A DNA stretch of 64,000 bases from Cystobasidium ongulense (Eukaryota; Basidiomycota; Cystobasidiomycetes; Cystobasidiales; Cystobasidiaceae), in the NCBI GenBank assembly GCA_022835595.1, contig BQUP01000007.1:620001-684000 (forward strand), read 5' to 3'. The notes below the pieces were generated by a model, which saw only the letters and a list, made by a program, of their open reading frames with translations, ran no database searches and was not told where the DNA came from. Below, piece by piece: positions 48,534-60,022 of this stretch. The translations under genes were made by a program, and so were the position numbers. The first letter of the stretch is position 1; every line of letters starts with the position of its first letter.

Positions 48534-50021
48534 ATGCAGTGTAGACCCGCGAAAACCACACCTGAACACGATGCTGTAGCGGAAGACGGACACGACGCCC
48601 AAAGTGGATCCGCAACAGCGTCTCCGGAAAGCAGTGCCACGACCTCGTCTGACGGCGGCAGGGGGCCAGCGCGTCCGTTGTCCCAGGCTTATATGGAGGG
48701 TTTGTCTTCCTTGCGATCGCTAGAGGCGTCTCCAGACTGCGAAGACCGTGTCGAAAGCCGTGCCAGATCCGATCTAGGGCGTTTGAATCTAGCACTACAC
48801 CTGAAGATACAGGAAAAGGACATACCCCTGACAACGTCTCAGCTGGAGTTCGACGCCCCTAATCTCATCACGAGGGCACTGGAAGGCAACCCGACATTTC
48901 GTGACGATATTGAGATGAGGTTGACTACCTCCGGTATCCATTTACGGCTACTACAAGGTGATCGCAGGCGAGGGAATCGCTCGCCTGCGATCTTTGAGTC
49001 GTTATTGCGGCCATACTTGTCGGGCTCGGTTATTCTGCCACTCTCAAACAAAGCGCTAAGTGTGCTCTTACCCTGTTGTCAGCAAGACGAAGACCCGCTC
49101 GCAGTACTCTACGGAGAAGCAGAATTCTGGGGTTTCACGAAGTTGGAGGAGTGTATCCTTCAGGAAAAGAATAAGTCATTGTCCGGCGATCAGACCGAAC
49201 CACTTCAGGCGGGTCAGCCAGGCTTGCAACCTGGCTTGCGGGAGTCCGAGGAGATGGAAGAGAAATATGAAAACCCTCTTGCCTTATTCCAACTCCCCAA
49301 CGAGCAATTGACCGCATTTCAGCGAGACCGCCTTCGGCAGTATCGTGCTAGCAACGAAAAGGTCATAGCATGGCTCCTTGCACTACGGGGCTCAAACCTG
49401 GCGAAACCATCCAATTCGACATATTTAGCGACGTTCGGCTGGCAGCCCGGCACCATGTTCTACAACACAGGGCCAGCTGTCCATAGGTCGTCGATTGACT
49501 CCGAAGCTCTTGTACAGCCGGCTGGCGATGCAGATTATGTGCGCAAGGTTGACTTTGTTATCAAGTCCGGCCTACGGTATGGCAACCTGAGCATCAATCG
49601 ACAATCAGCATTCACACTGTCTACGGGAGACTTCCATTTGCTTGCAGCGCAGGTTACCGAAGGTGGCGCGTTCCATACCTGTATGCAGAACAAGTATGGT
49701 CGGCACGGCCTTCGCATTCTCTATCAAGAAGGGTGCAAACCTTCCTCCGCTCCTGCATTTTTGGCGGGAATTCTGCTTGTCGGCTATTATTGCAGAGGTT
49801 CTATTGAGATCACGAGTCACCCATCCGCGTTGATGAAGAGAGTTCTGCCAGAGAATAGATGGACCGCATCTCTGGCAAGTGCACTCCGCGACGATGAATT
49901 TATTGACAGCGAGACCGATATTCAAAGTGAGCAGTTCGATCCCGTCTGTGGTGAGATTAATAGAAAACAAAAAGCTGAATCCCTGCGGTCGTACCGGTAT
50001 AGTTGCATTTCGACTAGCTGA
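48534..50021 (+). CDS. BTB/KCTD-like domain protein 3 of 3, diverged, apparently intronless
   Basis: One uninterrupted frame of 495 residues from the first ATG at 48534. After an acidic/Ser-rich N-terminus the BTB-like region reads LALHLKIQEKDIPLTTSQLEFD, FESLLRPYLSGSVILPL, DPLAVLYGEAEFWGFTKLEECI, matching the order in genes 1 and 2. The C-terminal 230 residues differ from those genes (for example LATFGWQPGTMFYNTG, HGLRILYQEGCKPSSAP, AFLAGILLVGYYCRGSIEI) and look globular. It lacks the introns of its neighbours, so it is either an older relative or a retro-derived copy. Function unknown. Confidence 0.65.
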   Translation: MQCRPAKTTPEHDAVAEDGHDAQSGSATASPESSATTSSDGGRGPARPLSQAYMEGLSSLRSLEASPDCEDRVESRARSDLGRLNLALHLKIQEKDIPLTTSQLEFDAPNLITRALEGNPTFRDDIEMRLTTSGIHLRLLQGDRRRGNRSPAIFESLLRPYLSGSVILPLSNKALSVLLPCCQQDEDPLAVLYGEAEFWGFTKLEECILQEKNKSLSGDQTEPLQAGQPGLQPGLRESEEMEEKYENPLALFQLPNEQLTAFQRDRLRQYRASNEKVIAWLLALRGSNLAKPSNSTYLATFGWQPGTMFYNTGPAVHRSSIDSEALVQPAGDADYVRKVDFVIKSGLRYGNLSINRQSAFTLSTGDFHLLAAQVTEGGAFHTCMQNKYGRHGLRILYQEGCKPSSAPAFLAGILLVGYYCRGSIEITSHPSALMKRVLPENRWTASLASALRDDEFIDSETDIQSEQFDPVCGEINRKQKAESLRSYRYSCISTS

Positions 50022-50175
50022 CCCAACAGTGTTTTGGTACTTGCCATACTAGGAAATCCGGGGAGTACAGATCCGAAACGACGGAAGTATTGATACATGC
50101 TGATACAGCAATAGAGCCGGGAAAAAGCAAGACTGCCGCTCAAGTGTTTGGGCGATAACGGATGAGCGACTGATT

Positions 50176-51040
50176 TTAAAAGGCGATATGACTGTCTAGA
50201 GCTTCAACTTCTGCTACGACTGTCTTGTAATCCTCCTTGTAATCTTCTGGCTCCTTGACAGGCAAGACATTGCCGTCTTTGTCGGTGCGTGGCTTTTTGG
50301 GCTTTCGTTTGCTCTCTGGGCAAATCATGACGCAAGATGTGGGCCGCTTCGTGCTTGACGCCTGTCCTAAAAGGTCCTTGGACGTGACAAAGACGTATGG
50401 ACACGAAGCTTCTTCGGCCAAAAGTGGAATGTGTGTGAGAATGTCCATGGGTGAGATATCGGCTGCCATGATCACGAATCTGCGGTTGTTGCAGAGAGTG
50501 GTGTCAAAACAATACTCAAGACACAGCTGGTAGTGAGCAAGTTCTTACCCTTTCTCGCCTTTCTTTATCGCTTTGACGACTTCTTTGACACCGCGCTTGA
50601 CATGTCGAGCACGAGCAGCTGCAGCCACGAAAAAATGCAAAGTCAGCCAGATGATTCCACGGCAGCAGCAAGCACAGAAGGAGCATGGCGTTGAGCATAC
50701 CTCGCTTGACGAGCTTCAAAGTCGACTTGTTGAGCTTGCGTCCAGCCAGAGGGTGTGCAATAGGTGAAAGTGCGTCTGCAGGGATTTCAAGTTCTTTGCG
50801 CTCCTTGCTCTTCTCTTTTTTGCCCTCCTTCTTGGATGATGAAGACGAGTCCTTCTTTTCCTTCTTGTCCTTCTTCTTCTTGTCCTTCTTTGCTGCTACA
50901 GAGGTGTCTCCATCAACTGCCATCGACACCTCGCCGACATCTGCAGCTGGCTCTCCAACGCCTGCAGCGGTAACTGCTTCCGCTGCCACAACGACTGTAG
51001 CCGCTTCAGCCTCGGAGCGCTTCTTGTCTTTCTTGCCCAT
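50176..51040 (-). CDS. NHP2: H/ACA snoRNP protein NHP2
   Basis: Core protein of H/ACA small nucleolar RNPs, which pseudouridylate rRNA and support telomerase RNA in some species; nucleolar. Exons in transcript order: 50701-51040, 50549-50618, 50176-50479; phases agree, 237 residues. The L7Ae-type RNA-binding domain shows LSPIAHPLAGRKLNKSTLKLVKR, ARHVKRGVKEVVKAIKKGEKG, FVIMAADISPMDILTHIPLL and CPYVFVTSKDLLGQA. The N-terminal 90 residues are an added acidic/Lys-rich region with KKDKKKKDKKEKKD runs, about 80 residues longer than yeast Nhp2. Kozak-like context at the chosen ATG fits (MGKKDKKR). Confidence 0.94.
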
Positions 51041-51210
51041 TGTAACGGTGTATATGCGAGCTTAGTTGATGCAAGTCGTAGCAAGAACCGTCGTCTATCG
51101 CATCTTTCGAAAATTGCTATTGCAAAAGTCGATCGTTTTAGCACTGCACCGCTGAACGGTCTATCATACATGCTGGAAAGCAATCAACCAATTCTCCTTC
51201 TTGTGTGTTT

Positions 51211-53061
51211 CTATTGGAAAAAACTTCCATACACTTCGCCCTTTTCGCCCTCGACAAGCTCTAATTCAAGCTCGACATCGGCTCGCACAAAGGCAGAGTG
51301 GCCTTGTCTTAGCGTTATGCTCTCTCCATCGACGGTCGCTTTGACAGTGCCTTCGGTCACGACAAATGTGTGAGGTCCAGGCAGAGTGATCTTTTCCGCT
51401 TTGCTCGAGGGAGACAGTGAGACTCGAATGATATCAAACTCGGTAATCGGTACTCTGTACAACCTCGTATTGCCTTCTGTACCTTGCCATCCGTCTTCGT
51501 ACTTCAAGGTGAGCTTGCTGGCGGGTAGATGACGATACGAGAGCATGTCGACAAAGGTCTGCTTTCCGCCCTGTTCGGTCTCTCCAAGACCGTGGCATAC
51601 CCTGAACATCGAAGAAAGTTAAGCATGCAGTCATAGCAGTAGAACGAAGCAATGCAATGCAAGCTGACTTACATCTGGAGGAACACATCAAGGAAGAACG
51701 AGACGTTCAGCTACAAGGGTCAGCATTTAAGCTTGTCACTTACATTATCAGAGTTGGCCATGCACTCGATAACATCACCTAACAAGCAGCAACAGACGTC
51801 AGTCTCAGGAGGCTTGACTAGAAGCATCAGAGTAGGAGCCTCACCATCAACGTAAGCATGAATGTCATCAGCAAGAATCCAGCAACCCTCTCCAGGGGGA
51901 AGTTGCATCAAGTTCATCATGAAACTGGTGACGAGAATCCCGACATCTCCTTCACCATATGTTTTCATGTTCTTCTTCCAAACCTTGGCAAGTGCATCTG
52001 CATTTTCGTTTTCGCCAAAGACAGCTGCCGGACTTTGGCTGTTGATCTTTTCATCTAGCGTGAGAATAAGCTTCTTGGCTTTCTCTTCTGGCAATTTGAT
52101 GAGCACATCGAACACATCTCGAATAGCCTTGGTTGCAGTTTCATCTTCTTTCTCATCGGCTTGTGCTGCGGCTGTTTTGAGGTTGTCAATGTGGCTTTGT
52201 TCAAAGAGTGCTGCAAGGTCCTTATTCCTCTCAATGAAAGCTGCAATGTGCGAAGGTGGGCGGAAGCCAATGAAACCAGTAAAGTCGGTAAGAGCAACCG
52301 AGACTTCAGGTTTGCCGTTCTCGTCGACGACTATTAGATAGAGTCGAGCATCAAAATCTTGCGGTTTCGTGAAATGAAGACAAGCTACTTACAGTCTTCA
52401 TTCTTGCCCTCTTCCCTTTTCTCTCTCATTTTCAACTTGCTACCAAGGCTAGGATCAGGGTGACTGCAATGACATCCAATCTCCTTGTTAGCAAGTCGCC
52501 CTTCTACGAAGGATCATTCACAGGTACCTACGCCTGAAGGGGCAAAGCCTTGTCAAAGCTGAGGATCTTGAACAGAAAAGGGAGGTCGTTCTTGTACAGT
52601 TTCTGCATGTCCTCGTTGCTCAAGAGCTTTTTGCCAAGGTAGTACTCTGGGTCGGACGCCACAATGTCGCGCAATTTCTCGCCAGTCTTGATGTTTGAAG
52701 CTGGGCCATTCTGGTGTGTTGACCCAATCCAAATCTACGCATTAAAGCATGTAATCTCAGCTTGAGAGTCATAGCCCGCGGTCGTGGGCCAGATGAAGAG
52801 GTGATCGAGCCGTGCCTCTTTGCGACGGTGCCCTCAGAGTGAAGCAGCCCAACCCACCTCGCCGTAAGGCTGCTTGGGCTCAATCTTGGTTCCCAGAACC
52901 TCTTTTGCTATCCGGGCTGCCCGAGAGTCTTCACCTTCGCGGCCTGCAACAGTCGACGATCAGCGTCATTCAGGGCAATCACGACGGAATTGCGGCGCAC
53001 CATACGGGAACGGCTGAAGGTAAGGCTTAAGTTCGAAGATGCTTTGCTTTGCTGTAACCAT
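51211..53061 (-). CDS. PMI40: Mannose-6-phosphate isomerase
   Basis: Zn-dependent cytosolic enzyme interconverting fructose-6-P and mannose-6-P, feeding GDP-mannose for glycosylation and the cell wall. Exons in transcript order: 53001-53061, 52858-52943, 52532-52734, 52393-52463, 51845-52330, 51744-51778, 51673-51710, 51211-51601; phases agree, 456 residues. Type I PMI landmarks: YGEIWIGSTHQNGPA, PFLFKILSFDKALPLQAHPD (zinc ligands Gln and His), DENGKPEVSVALTDFTGFIGFRP (Glu ligand), then NLMQLPPGEGCWILADDIHAYVDGDVIECMANSDN (His ligand) and LVDM-like FVDMLSYRH. The C-terminal cupin ends HTFVVTEGTVKATVDGES. The GYQ.YDWG motif near the start is replaced by a shorter LQPFPYGREG, so the first exon is the least certain part. 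Confidence 0.95.
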
Positions 53062-53332
53062 TGTATCTGGCTGCTGTGTTTTTGACTAGCGAGTTGATGC
53101 AGAGGAACAAGGCGAATGCTGTATTTTCACTCAGGCGCGGTATGAAGTCATGATGCGATCTGCAGTGGCGAATTATTAATCTTGTGATACTGCAAGACAA
53201 CGTAGAGATGTCGTTATCACCTTGGCACCTTTTGAGACGCTAGCAACCTCATCGACCTTTCCGAATGATGCAGGCTATTGCGAGGCAGAGCTACATGATG
53301 GCAGGAGGTCCAATCGCACACGAAAATGAAAC

Positions 53333-54344
53333 CTAGTATACACCGGGGATAAAGGCGTACGGAACTTCTCGTTTGTATTGCTCCCATTGACTTCCGTACT
53401 TCTTGAACATAGACCCATCGAGATCAGGGATGCTCATGCCGATAAAGAACCAGCCTTGGAAAAGGGCTTGCGCAACAGCTGCACCGATGCTGCCCTGCAG
53501 TTGGGGACATGTGAGTCAGGATCAAGCTTGCACTATTATCATATATATTGTAGCGTGCTTACAGAAGCCAGGGTGAGCCCTGTTCTCCATAGGGTATATC
53601 CCAGGTAGTTTACGTGTCGGACGTATCTGAGAGAGAGGAACGATCAGTCTTGTCAAAGTTGGTTCGAGGTCTGAGCATTAAATTACTTACGCCCACAGGC
53701 CTGTGTTATCGAGCTTTCCTTTATTTTCAGGCTTGGCCTTGAAAGATCTCCTAGTCTCTTCAGGAACAATTTCCAAAGCAATACCAGCAGCGAACAAAGC
53801 GATACCGACGTATTGCTTCCAGCCCAGAGTTTGAGAAGTGAAAGGTGTTCGGCTTGATGTGTACACGAGAATGCCGGTAGTGAGCGCGTTCATGATGCCA
53901 TTGTACAGGCCGACGAAGACTCCGCCCGAAATGGGAAGATGGAATGTCCTGGTGCAAAGTGCCCAGTATGCCTGTGAATCAATCAATAGTAGGAGCATGA
54001 AGCGAAAAGATTGCTCAAGGTCAGCTTGGGCTACGACAATGCAGAGTACGTAATCTGCATGTTCATGAACCTACATGGCGTAGACCCGCAACGCCATACA
54101 TGGCTACCAGAGCAGAAGCGACTTCGTTGAGACCACCAATTGAGAATGTGGATATGCCAGGCACAGCCAGGACAGCTGGCCCCAGTGTGTACGCCGCAGG
54201 CATGCGCATGATTGACTGCATGAACTGGGCCGCGTATCCGTCGCGGAGCAGCGTGAACTGGAGGAACGGGTCAGCCAGACGCAGGCCTGCCATGGCTACT
54301 GAGCCAGCCGTGAAGACCGAGGGTGAAGCCTTGGTGCGATCCAT
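53333..54344 (-). CDS. DUF1295 / steroid 5-alpha-reductase-like membrane protein
   Basis: Predicted multi-pass ER membrane protein. Exons in transcript order: 54075-54344, 53691-53971, 53563-53626, 53333-53494; phases agree, 258 residues. Hydrophobic segments are followed by the family C-terminus: a basic YVRHVNYLGYTLWRTG motif, standing where DUF1295/isoprenylcysteine methyltransferase-like proteins have RHPNYFGE, then FKKYGSQWEQYKREVPYAFI close to the end. Proteins with this fold reduce steroid or lipid double bonds or methylate prenyl-cysteine; which, if either, applies here cannot be told. The Pro of RHPNY is Val here. Sits tail-to-tail with nothing; same strand as PMI and the sugar transporter. 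Confidence 0.7.
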
Positions 54345-54670
54345 GGCTACAAGGTGTGCGGCGAGTTGTGTTGCGCCGGAGAAGAGCCAGACCTCAGCTC
54401 AGTTGCGAGAGCTGATGAATGCCGCTGATAGTGGCAAGGCAACGGCATGTGATGCGGACTCTTGCAAGCTCACTACTGTGCATTATACCTTGCAGACAGA
54501 CAGACAAGCGAAATGACACGAGATATACACAAATGTTTGCATTGACATTCTGTTCCTATGATTCAGACTTGTTCCGGGCATACCACTCGAAGACTTCAAG
54601 AGCACCCGATCATCGTTCCTTTACACCATTTCCGCTTCACTCTTCACCAGATCACATCGAGCATGCACTC
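54345..54670. other. Intergenic between the DUF1295-like gene and the sugar transporter
   Basis: Roughly 325 bp. Only short frames, some overlapping the antisense of the neighbouring genes. No supported gene. Confidence 0.5.
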
Positions 54671-56740
54671 TTATCCGATTCTCTGCTCTACAGCTACATC
54701 CTTCTCCTTCTGATCGCCAGCCGAAGATCCTTCTCCTGCTTCGAGCGTTCCGGCCCTGCGTCGTCGAGCTAGTTCATCGAGGTGGTGGTCCTCAGCAACT
54801 TCGTCTCCAAAGCTGATTGCGCAACAGAAACGTCAGTCAGGCGGCGCAATACACGAACAGAAACATGCACATACATGGCTGCCATCTGCTCCAGTGTCTT
54901 GCAAGAAGTCTCGGGCATGAAGAAGTAGACGAGAATAAAGTAGACGACGCCCAGAGCAATGAACAGAAGGAAGAACTTCCAGGAGACTGCCGAAAGCGCA
55001 GTAGGAGTAACTGCAAGATAGACGGTGCTGCAAAGCATGTCAGTCGTGATGATCACTCCCAGCAGCTAGTGGAAAGACACCTACTTTGCCAACCATTGAC
55101 CCAAAAGTGAGAAACCCATGCCGAAAGATCGCCATAACATGGGGAAGATCTCGGCAGCATACAAGTACTGGATTACATCGCATCCACCACTGTAGAACAC
55201 AATGTACCCGAAGAGAGCGAAGACTGCAGGGCTGGACGTCAGTGCACAGTCCAAGGCAACCTTAATATGCTGACTCACCTCCGGCAGCATTTCCTGCCTT
55301 GTTGTCTGTTCCGACATATTGTGCTATCATTGCCGTCTCGATGGACAGGAAGACAAGGCATCCAGCAATACCGACAAGTAGGAAGGTGCGGCGTCCGACA
55401 CGGTCCACGAAAAGCGCACATGTGCCGTTGCCGAAGATAGCCACCACATTCCACATTGCTGTAAGAAGGATAGGTAATCCTCCGGTGATTCCGAGCGAGC
55501 CATACAGGGTGACTTGATAATTATTGATGACGATGTTACCGACCTGCAATGAGAAGATCAGCTTGAGCTATGTACTCAATCTAAGAAATGGATACGTACA
55601 CTTTGGTTGCCTGCTTGGAGAAGGAAACCCAGTCCGAGTCGCTTGCGATAACTGGCTTTGCTGAAGGCAAGCTTGGCTTTGCCCCATGGAGTGACTGCGC
55701 CAACCTTTTGTTCCAGTGCAATCTGCGCTTTCATCTCCTCGAATTCCTCTTCTGCGAAAGCCGGGTTGTTTGGATCGTGATGTAGTGCCTTTGTTACTTT
55801 CCATGCCTCGTCGACCAAGCCTTTGCTAAGTAGCCATCGTGGCGAACGTGGGAGGTAGAATGAACCGGCGAGAAGGACAGTCACAGGTAGGAGCTGCATT
55901 CCAAGAGCTGTCAGAGGCAATAACAATTAGCAGCTGCACCGCAAGATAAGAAGAAACGCTGTTCTTACGCAAGCGCCATTGGAATTGCCCGTAGGGTGCA
56001 AAGTAGCATGCATATGATACGATGCCAGCTAGAGTATAGCTACAGGCGATAAGAACACCCTGCGTTGCCACACATAAGTATAGAACTGCCACTGAACTTG
56101 ATCCTTCCTTACTCACATGGTATCCGACCATGAGACCGCGATGAGACGGAGGACTGCACTCGGATTGGTACAGAGGTACCAGAGTAACGAGCATTCCGAC
56201 TAGAGGAATACGGGTCAGTCAGCTACAATTCAGAAACATAGGCTACTTGACTAATGAGACTCACTAGAAAAGCCCATGATAAATCTGCTAACCAAGAACA
56301 TGGCTACATTCTGGGCAGCGCACATCAGGACTGAAACAAACCCAGAGAATCAGCGCCTGTCACGCATACTTTCGAGAAAAGATCTTCTTACTAGCGCCGA
56401 CGATACCGATAATACAACCAATCTGCATGCTCTTTTTTCGCCCGTAGACTTCACCAGACCAGGCTGTGAATAGACATCCCAAGCATCCTCCGCCAGGCTA
56501 TCGATCAAGGAACATAATTAGCTTTGCGTTGGGAGACTGCAAGATTGGACAAAGACTTACATAGAGACCATTTGCAGCACCGATGATCGAGTTCGAATGG
56601 TCGGAGTTGGAGACCAGGCCCATATAGTCGAAGAAAGATTGGAAACCAATGGTGTACGCGATAATGGAAGAAGCATAGCCATATGCCAAACTGCCGACGG
56701 CAGCAAAGGCAGTCACAGACTGAGAGTAGCGCGTGGGCAT
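54671..56740 (-). CDS. MFS sugar (hexose) transporter
   Basis: Twelve-helix plasma-membrane sugar/H+ symporter of the SP family. Ten exons in transcript order: 56561-56740, 56392-56497, 56265-56330, 56117-56199, 55969-56059, 55600-55907, 55279-55543, 55085-55223, 54875-55027, 54671-54812; all phases agree, 510 residues. Family marks: GEVYGRKKSMQIG after helix 2 (the G-R-K/R-x loop), SRFIMGFSIGMLVTLVPLYQSE-like helix 4-5 with ECSPPSHRG, a long central loop (LPRSPRWLLSKG), FVDRVGRRTFLLVG, QYLYAAEIFPMLWRSFGMG and the closing VYFFMPETSCKTLEQM. Substrate cannot be read off. A cytoplasmic tail rich in Arg/Glu follows. Divergent from acetoacetyl-CoA synthetase. Confidence 0.95.
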
Positions 56741-57076
56741 TGTGCTCGAGGGAAGTTGTCTCTTGACGAAGAAGAGGAAAGAGGGGCTCCAAACATTTCT
56801 TTGGACCAAACACTCGGAAGAGAGCCGACGTCCAGGAACGTCCAGACAAACCACCGAGCTAGAATAATTTCTCTATTTTCGCTATTTTCTCCATCCCTCC
56901 GTAAGGAAGTCAAGCTGGGGCCTCCTTGAACCGACGCGGCTCTTAGAGCTTCTTTAAAAGGCCGATCGAGAAATCAAGGCCGGGGTGCCCGGTGCCCGGT
57001 CTAAAAGTGATACTGTACATACTACTGGCTGGCGCTTTACAAGAGGAAGAAGCATCATATCAACTGCATCACAATC
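56741..57076. promoter_or_regulatory. Divergent promoter region, sugar transporter / acetoacetyl-CoA synthetase
   Basis: 336 bp between two start codons. It contains a short direct repeat (gtgcccg twice near 56985-57000). No recognised operator; inferred from layout only. Confidence 0.4.
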
Positions 57077-60022
57077 ATGTCCAAAGTCGGAGAGCTATTC
57101 AGGCCTGCTGACGAGAACGTCAAGCGCAACAGTCAGATTGAGCGTTTCCGCCGGTTCATAAACGCGAGATACAGCACAAACCTTCAAGATCCTTGGCAGC
57201 TACACAGCTGGTCGGTGGATAACAGGGCCTTGTTTTGGGATGCCATCTGGGACTACTTCTGCTTCATTGGCGAGAAGGGTGCACAGCCTGTAAGAAAGCC
57301 TACATGTACGCCGGCTTCTGTTGCATAAGCTGAAATACAATTGTTGTTTCCAGCTCTTTGTGGAAGATGGACCAATGACCTCGACCAGGGCTAGGTTGCC
57401 AAATGCGAAGCTTAACTTTGCAGAGAACATCCTGCGCTCTCACGTGAATGCTCAACATCCATCCAAGGTGGCGATTCATTCAGTAATAGAAGGTGCAGTT
57501 CTCCGAAGCCTCACATGGGCCGAGCTGGATGAAGAAGTTCGAAGAGCTGCAAATACTCTACGCAAGTTAGGCGTTCAGCCTGGAGATCGCGTTGCTGCCT
57601 ATACAGCAAACAACGCCGAAGCTGTCGTTACTCTTCTCGCCACCACCGCAGTCGGAGCTATCTGGTCCGCTACCCCGTGCGAGTTCGGTATTGAGGCTAC
57701 ACTCAGCCGTCTGCATCAAGTAAGCAGTCTCTGCAATGACCAAGTATACAGAATGGACACCAACTTACGTATCTGATCTCGCAGATATCGCCGAAATTCA
57801 TACTAGTTTCCGACAGATACAAGTATAATGGCAAGATTATCGATGTTGCAAGTAACATCCAGACGATTGTGCAAGAATTGGTGCCCGTAGGCTTGCAGAC
57901 CGTGGTGGTGGTTGGACAGCTAGAAGCTAGTCGAACGCCTGCAACACTACCCAAGCTACAAGGAGTTCAAACCCTTGACTGGAACAGTTTCCTTGACTAT
58001 AGTAATGAGACTAAAGGACCGGCTAGCTTCCATCGGGGACCGGCAATGGCACCTATTTATATCCTCTTCTCTTCAGGTGAGTTTTGCTATCCATCATCTT
58101 CGACTCCGTTGCTCACTCAGTTCGTTTTCCTCACCTAGGTGTGAGTCCAGGCATCAAAGGTAATCAGCTATGACATGCTCGAGGCTGACACAATCAATGT
58201 AGACCACTGGCCAGCCAAAGTGTATTGTGCATCATGGTACGTAAGTTGAGCTACAGAAAGGGAGGGAAGGAGGCTCATTCGTTGATTTGCACAGCTGGTG
58301 GGCAGCTTCTCAGTCATGCCGTCGGCCAGGCACTGCATTCGGACCTTGGACCAAACGACGCGTTCCTCATGTTCACAACCTTCGGTAAGCTTTTCCCTTT
58401 CTTCTTAAGGTGAAATGGAGCTTATGTTTGGTAATACAGGTTGGATGATGTCTGTAGTAGGTTAAAGTAAATCAGCTATGAATAAGTGAGGCTTGTCTAA
58501 TGCTTCCCGCAGTTTTACGTCTCATCCCTGCAAACCGGAGCGACCGTCGTGGCCTATGATGGATCGCCATTAAAGCCTATGGGAGTACTGTGGGATCTAG
58601 TAGAGAAGCTCAAGTAAGGATTCTGGATCACCTGTCAGGTGGATTGGAAAGCGTAACTCACTGTCCTCGCCCTAGATTAACGATGCTAGGCATTTCGCCT
58701 CGATACCTACACACTCTTCTGCAAGCGAAGTACTATCCAAAAGATCATCATGATCTTTCCTCTTTGCGTATCGTATTAACGACCGGTGCGCCTTTATTGC
58801 TGGAGCATCATGATTTTATGAGAGATCATGTTGGCCAGAACGTGTTCTTGTTCAATGGAAGCGGAGGCACAGGTGAGCCTCGGGTATTTCTAACAAGCAG
58901 TACCTGCATATGCTAAAGTATAGATCGACTAGACGTCTGCAATCACCATGTCTGTAAGTCGTTGCATCTTTTGCATCGTAAAAAGTGCTTTCCGGCTCAA
59001 TAGTGTGACGACTTCCTAGGCGGATGTGTAGCTTTACCTCATCATTATGGCGAGCTTCAAATGCCGATGCTTGGATCCAAGATCGAATGTTGGGATGATG
59101 ACGGTCAGTTGAGGTGACAGAGCTAATGGCAGTGTGTTGTGCTGAGTACAAACCTTGAAAACAGGTAATCCCGTCGCAAACGGTGCCGAAGGTAACCTGG
59201 TCTTGAGTCGTGCAATTCCGAATCAGCCGCTGTATTTCTGGAATGACCCTGAAGACAAGAAGTATCGAGAGACGTACTATGAAGCTTTCCCAGGTAAAAC
59301 CGCGTGGAATCAGGGTGACTGGTAAGTCGAATGCAAGCTAAAAACCCTCAATCATGTGCGTCTTAATGAGGTACTTGCTTGCTTGAATAGGGTCGTTGTA
59401 GGGCCGCAAACGAATGGCTATCATATGCTTGGACGTAGCGACAGCGTACTTGTAAGTTGAGCGATGCAAGGCTCGAGCTCGCCGTTCATCTAGCTGACAC
59501 TCATGCAAGAATCCTTCTGGAGTACGATTTGGGTCAGGAGAGTGAGCACATTTGATTGCTTTTCATGGCTTGCAAAGTATTGACGTGGTACCTCCTTGCA
59601 GAATCTATAGCATCATCGACAAAATGCCAGAAATTGGCAATAGCATGGCCGTCGGCCAGAAGACCGGGACTGACGAGAGAGTGTAAGCGAAGCAAGTCGC
59701 AGAGAAGTCTCGATTCTTTCGCTGATAATGTTGTCTCTACAGTGTGCTCTTCATTGAGCTGGCGAACGGCGCACAGCTGGACGACAACTTGCGGAAGAAG
59801 ATTAACAAGGCCATAGCTGAAGGCCTTTCTCGTCGACATCTGCCTGCGGTCCTGATGGCTTGTCCGAAGATACCCATGACAAGCAACGGCAAGCGACAGG
59901 AGATTGCTGTCAAGAAGATCCTGAATGGTGCTAGAATAGATCAGGTGAATGCAGATCCCGAGACGCTGAAATGGTTTTTAGAACAGCCAGAGCTGCGCAT
60001 CGCAATTCGCGCCAAGTTGTAG
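57077..60022 (+). CDS. AACS: Acetoacetyl-CoA synthetase (16 exons, one probably 2 nt)
   Basis: Cytosolic ANL-family ligase: acetoacetate + ATP + CoA to acetoacetyl-CoA, feeding sterol and lipid synthesis. Exons: 57077-57289, 57354-57719, 57785-58076, 58139-58140, 58203-58236, 58295-58384, 58440-58456, 58513-58613, 58676-58872, 58933-58953, 59020-59103, 59165-59321, 59391-59451, 59510-59541, 59602-59682, 59743-60022; all phases agree, 675 residues, close to the human protein (about 670). Landmarks: FRRFINARYSTNLQDPW near the start, PNAKLNFAENILR, AAYTANNAEAV, the adenylate loop SSGTTGQPKCIVHHAGGQL, GGTD, YHMLGRSDSVL and the catalytic Lys region MTSNGKRQEIAVKKI near the end. Broken copies of parts of this gene lie at 61300-61675 and 62985-63170. 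Confidence 0.96.
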
